A DNA stretch of 64,000 bases from Lampropedia aestuarii (GCF_004803635.1 NZ_SSWX01000017.1:33209-97208), one strand, 5' to 3'; shown: positions 34,295-43,404, counted from the first letter of the stretch. The notes: generated by a model not told the origin, from the letters alone. Numbers and translations: made by a program.

Positions 34295-34903
34295 TTAGGA
34301 TGTCAAACCCGAAAAGCACACAGACAACATGTGCTTGACGATGTCATCGTCGCTCATCTTGGCATAGAGGCGCAAATACTCGACCGCAGGATCGCAGGTG
34401 CGGGCGTAGAAGCTGTAGAGAATCACATCCGCTGGTAATTCTTTGCGCAGTTCGCCGGCCTTTTGCCCTTGCTGGACGATTTTCTTCAAGCGGCTATTGA
34501 GCTTGATGGCGGCTGCCACGTAGCGGATATTGCGCGTGAGCATGCTGCGGATGTGCGGGCTGGTCGACGGCAAAAATGGCAAGCCCCCGGCCAAGCGTAC
34601 GCGCATCGCCCACTCCAGCAAGGCGCTGAGTGTGGCGGTCGGACCCAGGCCTTGGTCCAGACCATCCAAAAAACCTTCCGCCTCGTGCAGCAGCCGCAGC
34701 ATCGCAGCGGCGGCCAAATCGTCTTTGGACTTGAAATGCTTGTACAGGCTGGGCTTGGAGATGCCCACTGCCAAGGCCACATCGTCCATGGTCATCAAGT
34801 CAAAGCCCTTGTTGGCAAAGAGCTGGGTGGTCGCATCCAAGATAGCTGTCTCACGCAGTCGGAATGCCTGGTCTTTAAAGCTTAATTTATTGAAGATACT
34901 CAT
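34295..34903 (-). CDS. TetR-family regulator of the lipid operon
   Basis: A 202-residue TetR regulator with the N-terminal HTH at about residues 25-65 (FANKGFDLMTMDDVALAVGISKPSLYKHFKSKDDLAAAAM) and a helical ligand domain. It is divergent from the FAD-oxidoreductase gene, with 84 bp between the starts. That gap contains a candidate operator (34930-34947). The arrangement suggests autoregulation plus control of the lipid operon. It could also influence the acyl-CoA island on its other side, but no TCGTCGnnnCAGACGA site occurs near its own promoter. The ACGTTCTTAG just before its stop resembles the variant terminus of the dispersed repeat. Confidence 0.85.
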   Translation of the reverse strand: MSIFNKLSFKDQAFRLRETAILDATTQLFANKGFDLMTMDDVALAVGISKPSLYKHFKSKDDLAAAAMLRLLHEAEGFLDGLDQGLGPTATLSALLEWAMRVRLAGGLPFLPSTSPHIRSMLTRNIRYVAAAIKLNSRLKKIVQQGQKAGELRKELPADVILYSFYARTCDPAVEYLRLYAKMSDDDIVKHMLSVCFSGLTS

Positions 34904-34929
34904 TGGTATTTTTTTCTACTGTGTAGTAA

Positions 34930-34947
34930 ACTAAGTTTCCGATTAGT
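34930..34947. promoter_or_regulatory. Candidate TetR operator ACTAA-N8-TTAGT
   Basis: ACTAAGTTTCCGATTAGT is an inverted repeat with 5-bp arms in the AT-rich divergent promoter region. It overlaps a second palindrome, TAGTAAACTA (34924-34933). Nested palindromes here are typical of TetR autoregulation. Confidence 0.5.
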
Positions 34948-34987
34948 AAATGTAATTGATAGACCGCCACAATTCAATGGAGCTTGA

Positions 34988-36298
34988 ATGCCTGATTCTT
35001 TGCGTCAACCACTTGCAGCCGATTTTCAGCCATTGCGGCGTGTGGCGGTGATTGGTTCGGGCATAGCCGGTTTGTCCTGCGCCTATTTGCTCAGCGAGCA
35101 TTGCGAGGTGACGCTGTTCGAGGCGGATAACCGCCTGGGTGGCCATGCACATACGGTTGATGTGCATTTGGACGGCCTCAGTGCACCGGTCGATACCGGC
35201 TTTCTGGTGTTCAACAACAAGACTTACCCCAATTTATTGGGGTTGTTTGCGGCGCTGGGTGTGCAGCGCATTGCCAGCGATATGTCATTCGGTGTCTCGC
35301 TCGATAGTGGCCGCTTGGAATGGGCTGGCACCAATTTGCAAACCGTGTTTGCCCAGCGCAGCAATCTGTTGTCGTGGCGGTTTTGGGGCATGCTCAAGGA
35401 CATCATGCGCTTTAACCGCAGTGCCCCCCAGTCGCTGCAAGAGAGTCTGGCCAATGGCCAGACCCTGGGAGAGTTGCTGGCCAAGCACCGCTACAGCACC
35501 AGTTTTAAAGAGCAGTACCTGTTGCCCATGGCGGCGGCGATTTGGTCGAGCGCTCCCGGTGATATTCTGGATTTTCCAGCTGAGACATTCCTGCGTTTTT
35601 GCATCAACCACGGTTTGTTGCAAATAGCAAACCGGCCACAGTGGTACACGGTAGCCGGTGGCTCACGCAGCTACGTCAATGCGATTGCCAGTTATGTGCA
35701 AGATATTCGACTCGGTTGCGCCGTGCAGCAGGTCACACGCACTCCTAGCGGGGTGCACATCACCACGGCCTCCGGTTTAGAGCGGTTTGATGGCGTGGTG
35801 CTGGCCACGCATGCGCCGCAGTCCTTGGCGATGCTCAGCGATGCCTGTGATTTGGAGCGCCAGGTGCTGGGCGCGGTGCGCTACCAAAGCAACCAGGTGG
35901 TTTTGCATACCGACGAGGCTTTGCTGCCGCGCAGGTTGCAAGTGCGCTCGGCCTGGAATTACTTGCGGCAGTCAGCCCAGGATGGGCGCTCGCCGGTGTG
36001 CGTCAGCTATTTGATCAACCAGTTGCAGCCTGTGCCATTCAAGCAGCCGGTGGTTGTCACGCTCAACCCGGACAAGGAGCCTGCCAGCGGCAAGGTGCTG
36101 GGGCGTTATGTGTATGAGCATCCGCTATTTGATACGGCTGCGATTGCGGCGCAGAAGCAATTGCCGCTGCTGCAAGGTAAGCGTCGCACCTGGTTTGCCG
36201 GAGCATGGACGCGCTACGGCTTTCATGAAGATGGCCTGCTGTCGGCCTTGCATGTCGCCAGTGACTTTGGCATCTTGCCGGACTGGGCTGAGCTATGA
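34988..36298 (+). CDS. FAD-dependent amine-oxidase-like oxidoreductase (COG2907 type)
   Basis: A 436-residue flavoprotein with dinucleotide motif GSGIAGLS at residues 23-30, then LFEADNRLGGHAHTV and VDTGFLVFNNKTYPNL. Near the end is TWFAGAWTRYGFHEDGLLSA. It belongs to the phytoene-desaturase/amine-oxidase superfamily group regularly found beside DUF1365 and Cfa genes. In such clusters it is thought to oxidise or desaturate a modified acyl chain. It starts the operon and its last four bases overlap the DUF1365 start. Substrate is not established from sequence. Confidence 0.87.
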   Translation: MPDSLRQPLAADFQPLRRVAVIGSGIAGLSCAYLLSEHCEVTLFEADNRLGGHAHTVDVHLDGLSAPVDTGFLVFNNKTYPNLLGLFAALGVQRIASDMSFGVSLDSGRLEWAGTNLQTVFAQRSNLLSWRFWGMLKDIMRFNRSAPQSLQESLANGQTLGELLAKHRYSTSFKEQYLLPMAAAIWSSAPGDILDFPAETFLRFCINHGLLQIANRPQWYTVAGGSRSYVNAIASYVQDIRLGCAVQQVTRTPSGVHITTASGLERFDGVVLATHAPQSLAMLSDACDLERQVLGAVRYQSNQVVLHTDEALLPRRLQVRSAWNYLRQSAQDGRSPVCVSYLINQLQPVPFKQPVVVTLNPDKEPASGKVLGRYVYEHPLFDTAAIAAQKQLPLLQGKRRTWFAGAWTRYGFHEDGLLSALHVASDFGILPDWAEL

Positions 36299-37110
36299 AA
36301 GACGCCGCGCAAATCATTGTGGGTCATGTGATGCATGCGCGCCTTAGGCCACGCAAACACGCATTCGTCTACCCGGTGTTTTGCTTGCGGGTCAACGTCG
36401 CACGGCTGCCAGAGCTCAATAACGCCTGGTTTGGCATTGACAAGCCGAGGCCAATGGGTCTGCGCAGCAAAGATTTTGGCCCCCGCGATGGCTCGTGCTT
36501 GCTCAGCTGGATTCGCGCCTTGCTGCAAGAGGCAGGACTGCCCTGCGATGGCGAGGTGCACTTGCAAACCTTTCCTCGCGTGCTGGGCTATGGCTTTAAT
36601 CCGGTGAGTTTTTGGTATTGCCACGATGCACAGGGTGCACTGCGCAGTGTTCTGGCCGAGGTCAACAACACCTTTGGCGAGCACCATATGTATTTGCTGC
36701 AGGCCGCAGGTGCCCAGCCGATCACAGCCCGCACCAAGTTGCAGACCACCAAGGTTTTTCATGTCTCGCCGTTTTGCAAGGTCGAGGGGCATTACGAATT
36801 CAGCTTCCGCGACGGTGAGTTCAGCCGCTTTGCGGGCATCAACTACCACGACAGTGAAGGCTTGTTGATGCGCACCAGCATCAGTGGCACTAGTCGGCCT
36901 TTCAGCGCGGCACAGTTGCGGCGCTGTTTCTTCAGGCAACCTGTGCTGACCGCTGGCGTGATGGCCCGAATCCATTGGCAGGCCTTGCTGCTATGGCTTG
37001 GCAAAGTGCCTTTTCACCGCAAGCCCGAACCGCCACAGACCAGCCTCAGCCATGAACTTCCCCCCCACATGCGAGCGCGCACACCCAGGAGCCCTTATGA
37101 ACCAAAGTGA
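36295..37110 (+). CDS. DUF1365 family protein
   Basis: A 271-residue DUF1365 protein: GHVMHARLRPRKHAFVYPVF, LQTFPRVLGYGFNPVSFWYC, EVNNTFGEHHMYLL and KVFHVSPFCKVEGHYEF are the conserved blocks. The biochemical role is unknown; it is almost always linked to a Cfa-type methyltransferase and the flavoprotein encoded just upstream. The start overlaps the upstream stop by ATGA, and its own end overlaps the cfa-like gene by 14 bp, so the three are translated as a unit. Confidence 0.9.
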   Translation: MKDAAQIIVGHVMHARLRPRKHAFVYPVFCLRVNVARLPELNNAWFGIDKPRPMGLRSKDFGPRDGSCLLSWIRALLQEAGLPCDGEVHLQTFPRVLGYGFNPVSFWYCHDAQGALRSVLAEVNNTFGEHHMYLLQAAGAQPITARTKLQTTKVFHVSPFCKVEGHYEFSFRDGEFSRFAGINYHDSEGLLMRTSISGTSRPFSAAQLRRCFFRQPVLTAGVMARIHWQALLLWLGKVPFHRKPEPPQTSLSHELPPHMRARTPRSPYEPK

Positions 37111-38311
37111 CACCCTTGCACTGGCCAATGCGCCGGTGGATATGCCTTCCAGCGGGCGCATTTTGATGGCGCTGCTCGCTCGCCTGCAACACGGCCATTT
37201 GGTGGTGCGCACGCCCGACGGTGCGCATTTGGAGTTTGGCCCAGCCGACAGTGATTTGCGGGCTGACTTGAGCATCCATGACTGGCGCGCGTGCCAGCAA
37301 ATTTTTTCGGCTGGCGATATTGGCCTGGCGCACGCCTGGCGCCAGCAATGGCTGGGCAGCCATGACCTGACGGCCTTGCTGCGCCTGGCACTGCGCAACC
37401 AGGCCGCAATCCAGCGTTTGATCTCGGGCTCGATGCTCACACGCTGCTGGTTTTGGCTGCAACACCAGTTGCGCCCCAATTCACGCAAAGGCAGCCGAGA
37501 AAACATCCATTCCCACTACGACCTAGGCAACCATTTTTACGAGTTATGGCTGGACGGGTCGATGACCTATTCTGCCGCCCTGTTTGAGGGCAATTACAAC
37601 CAAAGCCTGGAAGCTGCGCAACACGCCAAATACCAGCGCATCCTCGACCAGTTGGGCGTATTGCCAGGCCAAAGTATTTTGGAGGTGGGCTGCGGCTGGG
37701 GTGGTTTTGCGGTGTATGCAGCCACACAAGGCATTCGCGTGCACAGCATCACGATTTCAGCGGCCCAGCTGGAGTGGGCACAAAGGCGCGTGGCGCAATT
37801 GCAGTTGCAGGACTGGGTCAGGCTGGAGCTGCGCGATTACCGCGATCTCAGTGGCCAATACGATGCCATTGTCTCAATCGAAATGTTTGAAGCCGTTGGC
37901 CAGCGCTATTGGCCCGGCTATTTTCGCTGCCTGCAAGAGCGTTTGAAACCCGGTGGTAAAGCCCTGGTGCAATCGATCACGATTGACGAGTCTTATTTCA
38001 AGCAATACCAGCGCAGCAGCGACTTTATTCGTGAATACATCTTCCCTGGAGGCATGCTGCCCAGCCCCGAGCGGTTTGTTGCTGCGGCCCAGCAGCAAGG
38101 CCTGCAGCACCTGGACTCGTACGCGTTTGGCCGCGATTATGCCGAGACCCTGCGCCGCTGGCGGCATGCGTTTGGTGCGCACAGCGAGGCGGTGCAGGCC
38201 CAGGGTTTTGATGCGGCATTTCAGCGCACCTGGCATATGTACCTGTGCTATTGCGAAGCCGGCTTTGACGAAGGCCGCACCGATGTCTACCAATTCCTGC
38301 TGCAAGCCTAG
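37097..38311 (+). CDS. Cyclopropane-fatty-acyl-phospholipid synthase family methyltransferase
   Basis: A 404-residue SAM-dependent enzyme. The motifs are HYDLGNHFYELWLD at 140-153, MTYSAALF at 156-163, SAM-binding EVGCGWGGF at 196-204, and the C-terminal MYLCYCEAGFDEG block with a cysteine pair. Family members methylenate or methylate the double bond of membrane acyl chains. The start at 37097 has AGGAG at 6 bp; in-frame ATGs at 36998 and 37052 lack one and lie deep in DUF1365. Next to a flavin oxidase, it may begin a route to methyl-branched, cyclopropane or furan fatty acids; which one cannot be told here. Confidence 0.9.
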   Translation: MNQSDTLALANAPVDMPSSGRILMALLARLQHGHLVVRTPDGAHLEFGPADSDLRADLSIHDWRACQQIFSAGDIGLAHAWRQQWLGSHDLTALLRLALRNQAAIQRLISGSMLTRCWFWLQHQLRPNSRKGSRENIHSHYDLGNHFYELWLDGSMTYSAALFEGNYNQSLEAAQHAKYQRILDQLGVLPGQSILEVGCGWGGFAVYAATQGIRVHSITISAAQLEWAQRRVAQLQLQDWVRLELRDYRDLSGQYDAIVSIEMFEAVGQRYWPGYFRCLQERLKPGGKALVQSITIDESYFKQYQRSSDFIREYIFPGGMLPSPERFVAAAQQQGLQHLDSYAFGRDYAETLRRWRHAFGAHSEAVQAQGFDAAFQRTWHMYLCYCEAGFDEGRTDVYQFLLQA

Positions 38312-38320
38312 GAGCACTGT

Positions 38321-38908
38321 ATGCACAGACGCCAATTGCTCGCTTGTGTACCTGCTTTGGCGCTGCTTGGCCAGCAGGTATTTGCGAGCCAGGAGCTCGC
38401 TAGCCAACAAAACGCTGCGCCTGTTTGGGCTGCCAATTTGCCGCAGGCCAGATTGCTGGGTGAGGGCGATTTTCGCTGGTTTGGCATGCGCATTTACCGT
38501 GCGCAACTGTGGGTCAGCCCCAGCTGGCCCACAGCGCCTGCAAGCAGCGCCTCGCCTGCCTGGCAGCAACAGCCGCTGGTGTTGCATATTGCGTATTACC
38601 GCACGATTGAGCGCGCGCAGTTTGTGCAGGCGACCATGCAGGAAATTGAGCGCCTGTATGGTGAGCAATTTTCTGACCAGCGGCTGGCCGAATGGGCCTC
38701 TGCTTTAACGGCAGTGTGGCGCGATGTGCAGCAAGGCGATGTGCTCAGTGCCTGGTACCAACCGGGGGACGGCTGCCGCTTTTACGACCAGCACGTGCCC
38801 CTGGGCGAACTGGCCGATGCCGAGTTTGCCGACGCCTTTTTCTCGATTTGGCTGCACCCGCAGGCGCGCGATGGCCGCTTGCGCCGCCAGTTATTGGGGC
38901 TGGCATGA
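38321..38908 (+). CDS. Chalcone isomerase-like periplasmic protein
   Basis: A 195-residue protein with a signal peptide (MHRRQLLACVPALALLGQQVFA). The mature domain has GEGDFRWFGMRIYRAQLWVSP, LHIAYYRTIERAQFV and a C-terminal FADAFFSIWL. This matches the chalcone-isomerase-like family found in Cfa/DUF1365 clusters, whose members probably bind fatty acids and do not isomerise flavonoids. It starts 9 bp after the Cfa gene and its stop overlaps the next ATG. Confidence 0.82.
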   Translation: MHRRQLLACVPALALLGQQVFASQELASQQNAAPVWAANLPQARLLGEGDFRWFGMRIYRAQLWVSPSWPTAPASSASPAWQQQPLVLHIAYYRTIERAQFVQATMQEIERLYGEQFSDQRLAEWASALTAVWRDVQQGDVLSAWYQPGDGCRFYDQHVPLGELADAEFADAFFSIWLHPQARDGRLRRQLLGLA

Positions 38909-40188
38909 CTGGCGCCGTTATCCAGTGCATCACCAGGCCACCCCGTGCCGCCTTGCTGTGCTATGGCATGCTGGGCTTGCCATTGGCGATGGTGGCACTG
39001 CCCATTTATGTGCAAGCGCCCACCTACTACAGCGAACAACTGGGAGCGCCCTTGGCCTTGATTGGCGCGGTCTTGTTTGCCGCCCGGCTGGTCGATACTG
39101 TGCAAGACCCTTTTATTGGCCAATGGCTGGACCGCCTGGCGCAGCGCCAGCAACTGCCTTGGGCACTGTGGCTGGCCGCTGTCGTGCTGGCGCTGGCGTT
39201 TGCTGGCATCTGGCTGCCACCGGCAGATCTGGGTGCCTGGGGCTTGAGCGCTTGGTTGGGCGCGATGCTGATGCTGGCCTACAGCGCCCATAGTGTGTTG
39301 CAAATCGCTTACCTGGCATGGGGCGCACGCCTGGCCGGGCTGGCGCTGCAGCAGCGTGCCGCCGCCTGGCGTGAGGCCTTGGGGCTGGCTGGTGTGGTGC
39401 TGGCCAGCACGGCAGGGGTGGTCTTGCTGCAAGCAGATGCCACTGCGCTGCAGGGCATGGCAAGCAATCGCCTGTATGTGCTGCTGTTTGCTGCGCTGCT
39501 GGTCGTTGGCTTGGTGGCCTTGCTGCGTGGCGCGCCTGTGTGGCAGGGGCAAAGCGCAGACCGTGGGGGCGACTGGCTTGGTGCCTGGCACACACCCGCA
39601 TTCAGGCGCGCTTTGGTGCCATTTTTTCTCAATGCGCTGGCGATGGCCTTGCCCGCGACCTTGGTGATGTTTTTCATCGCCGACCGTTTGGCTGCGCAGG
39701 TCTGGACCGCGGCTTTTCTGGCCAGCTATTTTGTGGCTGCTGCACTGAGTTTGCCGAGCTGGAATGTGCTGGCGGGCAAGCTTGGCATGGTGCGGGCCTG
39801 GCGCTTGTCGATGCTGCTGGCCGTGGCTGGTTTTGCCATCACGCCGTGGCTGGGGCCAGAGAGCGCCTGGGTGTTTGGCGCAGTGTGTCTGGTTACTGGC
39901 TGGGCCTTGGGCGCTGACTTGGTGATTGTGCCGGTTTGGCTGGGCAGCCATATACCTGCGCACGCCCAGGCCGCTGGCTACTACGGCCTGAGCTCCTTGC
40001 TGGGCAAGCTGGCGCTGGCGTCGTCGGCCTTGGCTTTGCCATTGCTGGCAGTTGTGGGCTACGAGCCAGGCCTGGGCGGCGCGCACGCGTTGTGGCTGGG
40101 ATGTTTGTATGCCGGTTTTCCGTGTGTGTTCAAACTGCTTGCGTGGCACCAGCTGCGCCACTCGCCAAGCGCCAAGGAGTCTGTATGA
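38905..40188 (+). CDS. MFS/GPH-type transporter
   Basis: A 427-residue membrane protein with about 12 hydrophobic segments. The GPH-type (glycoside-pentoside-hexuronide) fold is suggested by the opening LLCYGMLGLPLAMVALPIYVQAPTYYSEQLG and by VDTVQDPFIGQWLD, the loop 2-3 motif. The start at 38905 overlaps the previous stop as ATGA, and its own stop overlaps the DUF3833 start the same way. In this lipid cluster it may move a lipid or its precursor, not a sugar. That is inference. Confidence 0.83.
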   Translation: MTGAVIQCITRPPRAALLCYGMLGLPLAMVALPIYVQAPTYYSEQLGAPLALIGAVLFAARLVDTVQDPFIGQWLDRLAQRQQLPWALWLAAVVLALAFAGIWLPPADLGAWGLSAWLGAMLMLAYSAHSVLQIAYLAWGARLAGLALQQRAAAWREALGLAGVVLASTAGVVLLQADATALQGMASNRLYVLLFAALLVVGLVALLRGAPVWQGQSADRGGDWLGAWHTPAFRRALVPFFLNALAMALPATLVMFFIADRLAAQVWTAAFLASYFVAAALSLPSWNVLAGKLGMVRAWRLSMLLAVAGFAITPWLGPESAWVFGAVCLVTGWALGADLVIVPVWLGSHIPAHAQAAGYYGLSSLLGKLALASSALALPLLAVVGYEPGLGGAHALWLGCLYAGFPCVFKLLAWHQLRHSPSAKESV

Positions 40189-40790
40189 AACGTCGACATA
40201 TCGCATTGACCGTGGCCGCAGTGGCCCTTATAGGCGCGGCCTTGCAGGGCTGTAGCAGCCCCAAGCTGGCCGATTATGCGGACCGAGAGCCCAAGCTCGA
40301 CCTGGCGGAATTTTTTGCTGGGCGCAGCCAGGCCTGGGGTCTGGTGCAGCAACGCGGCGGCATGGTGCTGCGCCATTTTTATGCCAGTATCGAGGGCCGC
40401 ATGGACGGTGACAAACTCATTTTGGACGAGCAGTTTGTTTTTGACGATGGCGAAAAACAAAGCCGCGTTTGGACCTTCACACCGGTGGCACCGCAGCGCT
40501 GGACCGGCGTAGCCCATGATGTGGTGGGCACGGCCGATTTGCAAACCGCAGGCAATGCCGTGCACCTGCGCTACACGCTGCAAGTGCCCGTCAGTGGCCG
40601 CGTGATTGACATGCGCATGGACGACTGGATGTTCCAGCTCGATGACAAGACGCTGGTCAACCGCACCTCCATGCGCAAATGGGGGGTGGAGCTGGGCGAA
40701 TTGACCGTTTTTTTCCGCAAGCAAGACGCTGGCGCTGACAAGCAGCTTGGCCATACAGGCCATACAGCCCATGCACCAAGCACCCAATAG
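40185..40790 (+). CDS. DUF3833 lipoprotein
   Basis: A 201-residue lipoprotein: signal peptide with lipobox LQGC and Cys23 as the lipidated residue. The body (KLDLAEFFAGRSQAWGLVQQRGGMVLRHF, then GVAHDVVGTADL and DDWMFQLDDKTLVNRTSMRKWGVELGELTVFF) matches DUF3833, a beta-rich family of unknown function constantly linked to Cfa and DUF1365. The start overlaps the transporter stop. It is likely anchored in the inner or outer membrane facing the periplasm. Confidence 0.88.
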   Translation: MKRRHIALTVAAVALIGAALQGCSSPKLADYADREPKLDLAEFFAGRSQAWGLVQQRGGMVLRHFYASIEGRMDGDKLILDEQFVFDDGEKQSRVWTFTPVAPQRWTGVAHDVVGTADLQTAGNAVHLRYTLQVPVSGRVIDMRMDDWMFQLDDKTLVNRTSMRKWGVELGELTVFFRKQDAGADKQLGHTGHTAHAPSTQ

Positions 40791-40799
40791 GGAGGTCTT

Positions 40800-41582
40800 A
40801 TGTTTGCAGCACTGAATCCTCAAATCAGACAGTGGCAGGGCAAAAAGGTCTGGATCGTTGGCGCCTCCAGTGGCATTGGTGCGGCGCTGGCCAAAGAGCT
40901 GTTGAGCCTGGGGGCCGAGCTGGCCTTGAGTGCCAGGTCAGAGGGGGGCTTGCAGAAGACGGCCCAAGGCCATGTGAATGCCCTGGTCTTGCCGATGGAT
41001 GCGACGCACGCCTACGAGTGGCGCCAGGCCCATGCCCGCCTCAAAAGCCATTGGGGCGATAGCCCGTATTGGGTGGTTTTTTGCGCAGGCGTGTATCGTC
41101 CCGAGCACAGCTGGGAGTTGTCGAGCGCGAGCACGCAGAATACCTTGCAAACCAATTTGGCCAGCGTCTTCTTTGGCATCGAGGCGGTGCTGCCTGGTAT
41201 GCTGCAGCGCCAAGAGGGTGGTTTGGTACTGGTGGCGAGTGTGGCCGGCTACATGGGCCTGCCGAATGCGACCGTGTACGGCCCTAGTAAAGCCGCGTTG
41301 ATCAACTTGGCCGAGCTGCTCTATGCCGAGCTGCACCCGCGTGGCTTGGGCGTGTACCTGGTCAACCCCGGTTTTGTCAAAACCCGCCTCACCGAGCGCA
41401 ACGATTTTCCCATGCCCGCACTGCAAAGCCCGGAGCAAGCGGCCCGAGCGATTGTGGCCGGGCTTGCGCGTGGGCAGTTTGAAATCAGCTTTCCCAAACG
41501 TTTTACCTGGTGGCTGCAGTTGGTTCGACTATTGCCTCAACGCTGGCGTTTTGCCGTCATCTCCCATACCACCAAGCCCTGA
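40800..41582 (+). CDS. Short-chain dehydrogenase/reductase
   Basis: A 260-residue SDR with cofactor motif GASSGIGAALA and catalytic ASVAGYMGLPNATVYGPSK (Ser, Tyr, Lys present). LVNPGFVKTRLTERNDFPMP follows. The start has GGGAGG. It lies 9 bp after the DUF3833 gene and 8 bp before the NTF2-like gene. In related clusters this gene is a conserved member. It may reduce or oxidise an oxygenated acyl product. Confidence 0.88.
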   Translation: MFAALNPQIRQWQGKKVWIVGASSGIGAALAKELLSLGAELALSARSEGGLQKTAQGHVNALVLPMDATHAYEWRQAHARLKSHWGDSPYWVVFCAGVYRPEHSWELSSASTQNTLQTNLASVFFGIEAVLPGMLQRQEGGLVLVASVAGYMGLPNATVYGPSKAALINLAELLYAELHPRGLGVYLVNPGFVKTRLTERNDFPMPALQSPEQAARAIVAGLARGQFEISFPKRFTWWLQLVRLLPQRWRFAVISHTTKP

Positions 41583-41590
41583 GGGAACAC

Positions 41591-42004
41591 ATGGACAAAC
41601 TGATTGCCTGGTATACGCAGCTGAGCCCAGAGAGCCTGGCGCAGATCAACCAGATCTACTGCGCAGATGCCCACTTCAAAGACCCGTTCAATGAAGTGCA
41701 AGGCACGGCTGCGATTGAGCGGATTTTCAGGCACATGTTTGAGGCCATGCAAGCGCCTCGTTTTGTCGTCGATGAATGCGTACAACAGGGCTGCGTGGCA
41801 TATGTGCGCTGGGATTTCCATTTCTTGCTGCGCCAACGTGCCTATTGCATCCACGGCACAAGCCGTTTCGAGTTGGCCGCCGATGGGCGTGTGCAAGACC
41901 ACCGAGACTATTGGGACACGGGGCAAGAGCTGCTGCAGAAGCTGCCGTTTGTGGGCGTGATCTTCAGGCAGTTGGGCAAGCGCTTTGCCACGCCGCAGGT
42001 GTAG
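41591..42004 (+). CDS. NTF2/SnoaL-like protein
   Basis: A 137-residue NTF2-fold protein (LAQINQIYCADAHFKDPFNEVQG, then YCIHGTSRFELAADGRVQDHRDYWDTGQEL). The start at 41591 follows GAGGGA and is 8 bp after the SDR stop, so it closes the lipid operon. Similar small proteins end many Cfa/DUF1365 operons. The catalytic role is unknown. Confidence 0.83.
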   Translation: MDKLIAWYTQLSPESLAQINQIYCADAHFKDPFNEVQGTAAIERIFRHMFEAMQAPRFVVDECVQQGCVAYVRWDFHFLLRQRAYCIHGTSRFELAADGRVQDHRDYWDTGQELLQKLPFVGVIFRQLGKRFATPQV

Positions 42005-42245
42005 CAGAGTTAGCGGCAGAGGGGCCTTGGCAGGTCAGCGGGACAATGCCTGTTTGCGTTGGCAGTGAGCGGGGCGTAACTAACCCGACGCAACGATCTT
42101 TCGGTCTTCATGATGGGGTAGGGGACGCAAGCACGCTGTTGAGTCCATTGCGGGTGTGGCAGATATTGGCAAGATCGGTATTTGTGTGCAGCAAAGCCGC
42201 CCATGCGGCATTGCTACAGAAGCCCCTCTGCGTGCGGCAGCCGGT

Positions 42246-43328
42246 TTATTCCCTATTGAACTGCCTCGAATCCTTGAGCCAGGCTTTGAACGCGCTGGTG
42301 TCTTGGCTGAATACTTTCAGTTGCATGCCCAGCACTGTGAGGTTGTGTTTTCTGGCTGCGACTTCGGCAGCCAGCATCGGTCTGAGTTTTTTGGGTGCCA
42401 GCTTGTCACGTGGCGAAAGGCCAAAGCAGGCCTTCAAACTGTTTTCTATCGATGCAACTTCCTGTTTGATCTCACGCAATTGCTCTTTGAGTACCTGGCT
42501 GTAGTGCTTGAGCCGCTCATTGCTCAATCCGGCCATGTGCGTGGCATCGATTTGCTCGACCTCCAGCTGCAGCTCCAAGAGTTGCAGCAGTTGCCCGGCT
42601 GCATAAGCCTGGTTGGCGCGTTGCATCAACACGGTTTTGCGCTCGCGCTCTAGCGGGTCTGGTTCGCGGTCGGGGTGCAGGCTGCTGGCCAGCTTGCGGT
42701 AAACCGCCCGCACCGATTGGCTGGCCTCTTTGTCTGCCTCTTGCTGCTTGCGGGCTTTGGCGGCGTCTTGTCTTTGGGCCTTGCCTTTGGCACGCGCGGC
42801 TTCAGCGGCCTGGTGACGCGCTTCTTGTTCGTCGGCCGCTTGCTGGAATTGCGCTAGCAGTTCCTCAGGCGATGCTTGGGTATCGCTATTGGACTGCAAT
42901 CCATCCGTTTGCTGCGTCTTGTCTCGCTGCAAGGAGGCGTGCTGCGGCAGCGTGTCATCCATCTCAGCGTGGCGGTTGAAAATGGCTTGGAGCTCGGCTG
43001 ATTTGGCTTTGTTTTGCACTGATGCCAGCACTTCATCGACGTAATGGCAAATCAGCTGGTCCAAATGCGCCTGATCCGCCTTGGCCAGTTTCTGGTCAGA
43101 GAGCCGGTCAAACAAGCGCAGCAACTGCTCTTTCAGCGCCAGGTCTTGTTGCTGTAGCGGCACGATCTCGGCCATATAACGCTGGTGAAACAGCGCCGTC
43201 GCCGCCTCCCATTCACGCAGCAACTCACGCTGTTGCTCGATCTGCTGCATCAGCGTATTGAATGTGGCCTGCTGCGGCGAGCATGTTTGTACTGCGCCAG
43301 CGAGCACTTGAAGAGAGGATTGGGACAT
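42246..43328 (-). CDS. J-domain-like protein with coiled-coil N-terminus
   Basis: A 360-residue protein, mostly helical and rich in Gln, Glu and Lys. Around residues 205-250 lies SVRAVYRKLASSLHPDREPDPLERERKTVLMQRANQAY: an HPD tripeptide between two helices, the hallmark of a J-domain. The rest predicts coiled coils, with no glycine/phenylalanine or zinc-finger regions. It may recruit a DnaK-type chaperone to a specific client. The 241-bp gap before it (42005-42245) holds nothing I recognise. The ribosome site at its start is weak. Confidence 0.75.
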   Translation of the reverse strand: MSQSSLQVLAGAVQTCSPQQATFNTLMQQIEQQRELLREWEAATALFHQRYMAEIVPLQQQDLALKEQLLRLFDRLSDQKLAKADQAHLDQLICHYVDEVLASVQNKAKSAELQAIFNRHAEMDDTLPQHASLQRDKTQQTDGLQSNSDTQASPEELLAQFQQAADEQEARHQAAEAARAKGKAQRQDAAKARKQQEADKEASQSVRAVYRKLASSLHPDREPDPLERERKTVLMQRANQAYAAGQLLQLLELQLEVEQIDATHMAGLSNERLKHYSQVLKEQLREIKQEVASIENSLKACFGLSPRDKLAPKKLRPMLAAEVAARKHNLTVLGMQLKVFSQDTSAFKAWLKDSRQFNRE

Positions 43329-43404
43329 AGGCGTGCATTATCGCCAACAAGCGCTTGTCATCCCTCCAGCGCGCTGCTTGTCCTGTATGTTTTGTTATTC
43401 ATTT

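Noticed and set aside
38782-40206. A 474-codon open frame on the minus strand opposite the transporter
   Set aside because: It is histidine/glutamine-rich antisense of the transporter, with no domain and no ribosome site; the transporter frame has clear membrane helices and overlaps its neighbours properly.
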